This document shows, piece after piece, positions 4,647 to 6,320 of a DNA stretch of 6,320 nt (the stretch's first letter is position 1; each line of letters starts with the position of its first letter). The translations under genes were made by a program, and so were the position numbers. The stretch is taken from positions 1 through 6,320 of the forward strand of contig CAYJLG010000076.1 in NCBI GenBank assembly GCA_964371035.1, given 5' to 3'. This DNA comes from UBA1535 sp964371035 (GTDB lineage Bacteria; Bacillota; Clostridia; Tissierellales; Sedimentibacteraceae). Under the pieces are notes generated by a model. It ran no database searches. It had not been told where the DNA came from and worked only from the letters and a program-made list of their open reading frames with translations.

Positions 4647-5633
4647 TCATTCAATTTGAAAATCTTTACTATCTAAATTGTCATAATAGGATTTTGCTGG
4701 TGAATAATCTGTTATTTGGTTTTCTTCTAAAAACAACTCTGTTAGGTCATTTAAATTTCTAAGAGGTTCTATATCTCTTATTTTATTCGAATTTAAATGT
4801 AATACTTTCAAATTGCTTAAATTGCTAAGTGGAGCCAAGTCACCTATTTCATTGCCCCATGCTGTCAATTCTTCCAATTTGTCCATATTGATAAGTGGAG
4901 TCAAATCACTTATTTGATTAAGAGTTATACTTAATACAGTTAAGTTAGTAAGATTTTTTATTGGCTTTAAGTCGCTTATTTCGTTATCTCTTAATCCTAA
5001 AACCGTTAAATTCTTTAAATTACGAAGAGGTTCTATATCTCTTATTTGGCCGCCTATAATTAATTCAGTTAAATTGGTAAGATTCCTTAATGGTTCTACA
5101 TCGCTCACCTTGTTAGCATGCATATTTAAATGCGTTAAATTATGTAAATTACTAAGAGGCTCTATATCTCTTATTGCATTCAAACGCATGCTCAATTTTT
5201 CTAAATTATATAAATTTCTCAATGGATCTATATCTGTTAACCCATTATAATTATAATCTATTGATAGAATTGTCAAATTATTCAGTGCATTTAGAGGGCT
5301 TATATCAGATAACCTATTCTCATTTAAATTCAATTCCTTTAAATTTATTAAATTTTCAATGCCAATAAGATTTTCAATATTTTTCTGAGATGCATCTAAT
5401 TTTGTTATTTTACTTACGTCACTTTTATAAATATTTCCTTGCTGAATATTTATTGTTTCTCTTATTGCTAACTCTAAATTTTTATCTGCAAATTCCACAA
5501 TGTAATCATCTTCAGAGTATAGGTTTTCAATATCATTTTCATGTATTACAGTATCATCTGCAATATTATCATTTGTGCATGCTGTACATAAAAATATGCT
5601 TAAAGCTACTATTATAATAACTATCTTTTTCAA
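4647..5633 (-). CDS. Leucine-rich-repeat lipoprotein with internalin-like cap
   Basis: This is a predicted surface lipoprotein of 328 residues. The signal peptide MKKIVIIIVALSIFLCTAC ends in a lipobox-like CTAC, with C19 as the likely lipidated residue. A linker of about 25 acidic residues follows. Residues 44-80 (from YIVEFADKNLELAIRETINI) match the helical cap found before LRRs in many clostridial internalin-like proteins. Ten SDS22/internalin-type repeats then run from 96 to about 311, with pattern LxxLxLxxNxIxDIxPLxN; repeats are 22 residues except the second (24) and the fifth (21). No sortase motif or enzymatic domain follows, so the LRR surface probably binds protein, but no partner can be named. 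The start is TTG at 5633, supported by AGGAGG at 5641-5646 seven bases upstream. It is transcribed alone, between its own promoter and a probable terminator. Confidence 0.9.
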   Translation of the reverse strand: MKKIVIIIVALSIFLCTACTNDNIADDTVIHENDIENLYSEDDYIVEFADKNLELAIRETINIQQGNIYKSDVSKITKLDASQKNIENLIGIENLINLKELNLNENRLSDISPLNALNNLTILSIDYNYNGLTDIDPLRNLYNLEKLSMRLNAIRDIEPLSNLHNLTHLNMHANKVSDVEPLRNLTNLTELIIGGQIRDIEPLRNLKNLTVLGLRDNEISDLKPIKNLTNLTVLSITLNQISDLTPLINMDKLEELTAWGNEIGDLAPLSNLSNLKVLHLNSNKIRDIEPLRNLNDLTELFLEENQITDYSPAKSYYDNLDSKDFQIE

Positions 5634-5640
5634 TTGATTA

Positions 5641-5646
5641 CCTCCT
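5641..5646 (-). promoter_or_regulatory. Ribosome binding site fixing a TTG start for the LRR gene
   Basis: AGGAGG on the minus strand lies 7 bases before the TTG at 5633. The residues after it (KKIVIIIVAL) begin a signal peptide, so the TTG is the natural start even though it is not ATG. Confidence 0.85.
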
Positions 5647-5656
5647 AATAAACGGA

Positions 5657-5685
5657 ATTATTGCATGTTTTCACAATAATCACAA
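5657..5685 (-). promoter_or_regulatory. Probable promoter of the LRR lipoprotein gene
   Basis: On the minus strand there is a -35 TTGTGA (5685-5680), a 17-base spacer and a -10 AATAAT (5662-5657). The predicted start near 5650 gives a leader of about 17 bases. Both hexamers are imperfect, so activity may depend on a regulator. Confidence 0.5.
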
Positions 5686-5700
5686 CATATATTATTGCAT
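5657..5700. repeat. Evenly spaced ATTATTG/CAATAAT repeats over the LRR promoter
   Basis: ATTATTG (5657-5663), its inverse CAATAAT (5674-5680) and ATTATTG again (5691-5697) are spaced by exactly 17 bp. The two direct copies each continue to give ATTGCAT (5660-5666 and 5694-5700), the heptamer also repeated at the XRE promoter. One copy overlaps the -10 and the other lies just upstream of the -35. This may be a regulator binding site. Confidence 0.45.
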
Positions 5701-5790
5701 CATAATTCGGCGATCTAATCTTGAAACTCTTTATCTTACTTTTGTCAGTTATCAATCTTGCCTTTATGCTTAAACTGATGATTTTTTCAA
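5701..5790. other. Gap between the toxin pseudogene and the LRR promoter
   Basis: There is no gene here. A 6-bp inverted repeat, TCAGTT (5745-5750) with AACTGA (5773-5778), is followed on the plus strand by six T's, but no plus-strand gene ends here. On the minus strand it lacks a T tract, so no terminator is called for the toxin gene. Confidence 0.5.
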
Positions 5791-6165
5791 TTACTTGTGT
5801 TTTATAATCCATTCATATATATAATCATATTTGCTTGTTCCACTTGCTATGGATAAACCGAGTTCAATCAATTCTTCTTGGCTATAAGTTATATCTACTT
5901 GATTTAGCTTTAGTGTCATGAGCATTGTTAATATACCAATACGTTTATTTCCGTCAATAAATGCATGATTAGAGATAATTGCAAATGCAAGTCTTGCTCC
6001 TTTTTCTTCTATTGTGGGGTACCTATCAACATCATCAAAAGAACTATTTGCACTTGCTACGGCAGACTACAAAAGCGAAATATCTCTTATTCCATCTAAT
6101 CCACCGGTTTTAGCAATAAGTTTACTATGGATAGATATAATTTCACTCACTGTCAATAGTATCAT
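5791..6165 (-). pseudogene. doc: Doc-type Fic-fold toxin gene interrupted by an in-frame TAG at codon 33
   Basis: If translated through the stop, this gives 124 residues, the usual size of Doc, the toxin of the Phd-Doc type II system. P1 Doc phosphorylates elongation factor Tu and halts translation. The start MILLTVSEIISIHSKLIAKTGG and the YPTIEEKGARLAFAII segment (49-64) are family-typical. The catalytic motif HxFxDGNKR is intact at 67-75, with H67, D71, N73, K74 and R75. A TAG at 6069-6067 replaces codon 33 in the conserved LL-x-SA segment, where Q or E is usual, so one substitution (for example CAG to TAG) explains it. No in-frame ATG, GTG or TTG lies between the stop and the motif, so restart cannot rescue the active site. 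The ATG overlaps the antitoxin stop as ATGA, with AAGGAGT 7 bases upstream. It may be a dead toxin, a suppressed amber or a sequencing error. Confidence 0.85.
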
Positions 6166-6320
6166 TTCGCCAACTCCTTAAATGCCTCTAAGTTTTCATC
6201 AATCAAAAAATCGGCTGTATCTGATATTGTTTTTGCCCTTTTTGCTCGTAGTTCTTGAATTTCATCATATTCGTCAAAATCAACCAATACATATCGTGGC
6301 TTATTATTTTTTAGAATAAC
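6162..6320 (-). CDS. phd: Phd-type antitoxin, C-terminal 52 residues (5' end outside the window)
   Basis: This is the neutralising partner of the Doc toxin. Phd-family proteins bind the operator with their N-terminal Phd/YefM fold and wrap the toxin with a disordered C-terminal tail. The visible start, VILKNNKPRYVLVDFDEYDEI, is the last strand and helix of that fold (the usual VLKNNKPxYVL segment). A charged helical tail, ELRAKRAKTISDTADFLIDE, follows and ends in LEAFKELAK, as expected for the toxin-binding part. The frame is open to the right edge, so the first roughly 30-40 residues and the promoter are missing. It lies upstream of the toxin gene and overlaps it by four bases, the normal antitoxin-first order. 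The visible part has no defects although the toxin is interrupted. Confidence 0.85.
   Translation of the reverse strand, partial: VILKNNKPRYVLVDFDEYDEIQELRAKRAKTISDTADFLIDENLEAFKELAK

Noticed and set aside
4643..5633. Regular 66-bp periodicity, considered as a non-coding tandem repeat
   Set aside because: It is the DNA image of 22-residue leucine-rich repeats in a good reading frame with a signal peptide and ribosome binding site.
5745..5788. Inverted repeat followed by six T's on the plus strand, resembling a terminator
   Set aside because: The stem is only 6 bp with a 22-base loop, and no plus-strand gene lies upstream of it.

Overview
The window is AT-rich (roughly one third G+C by eye). 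It uses strong AGGAGG-type ribosome binding sites with ATG or TTG starts, and its proteins look like those of anaerobic low-GC Firmicutes. The iron-sulfur redox proteins, an ABC-2 exporter permease, a small XRE regulator paired with a membrane protein, and a leucine-rich-repeat lipoprotein suggest a class Clostridia chromosome. The species cannot be named from this sequence.

Left part (1-2804). The 3' portion of an ABC-2 type permease gene enters from the left edge and ends at a clear intrinsic terminator (956-995). Next come two divergent redox genes. On the minus strand is a cysteine-rich (Fe-S)-binding protein with two CCG-type domains (1091-1792), with a recognisable extended -10 promoter. 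On the plus strand is a flavin-binding pyridoxamine-phosphate-oxidase-like domain fused to a two-cluster ferredoxin domain (2124-2804). Their shared ~330-bp intergenic region holds a possible 38-codon ORF and several overlapping inverted repeats.

Middle (2805-4568). A GNAT acetyltransferase lies on the minus strand (2886-3395). The 394-bp gap after it contains what I read as a 246-bp fold-back (MITE-like) element at 3541-3786. Its two halves are imperfect inverted copies of each other, and a 9-bp direct repeat flanks it. The right copy of that repeat contains the stop codon of the next gene, a four-helix membrane protein (3790-4269). That gene is translationally coupled, by an ATGA overlap, to an upstream XRE-family regulator (4266-4466). 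The XRE promoter is near-consensus, with a palindrome in its spacer, which suggests autoregulation.

Right part (4569-6320). A TTG-started lipoprotein with an internalin-like cap and ten 22-residue leucine-rich repeats (4647-5633) is followed upstream by its promoter, which carries the same ATTGCAT heptamer as the XRE promoter. At the right edge is a type II toxin-antitoxin pair on the minus strand. The Doc/Fic toxin gene (5791-6165) is interrupted by one in-frame TAG at codon 33, although its catalytic motif is still encoded. The overlapping Phd-type antitoxin (6162-6320) runs off the window.

The points most worth checking are the fold-back element at a stop codon, the amber-interrupted doc gene, the shared operator-like motif at two promoters, and the divergent Fe-S/flavin-ferredoxin pair.
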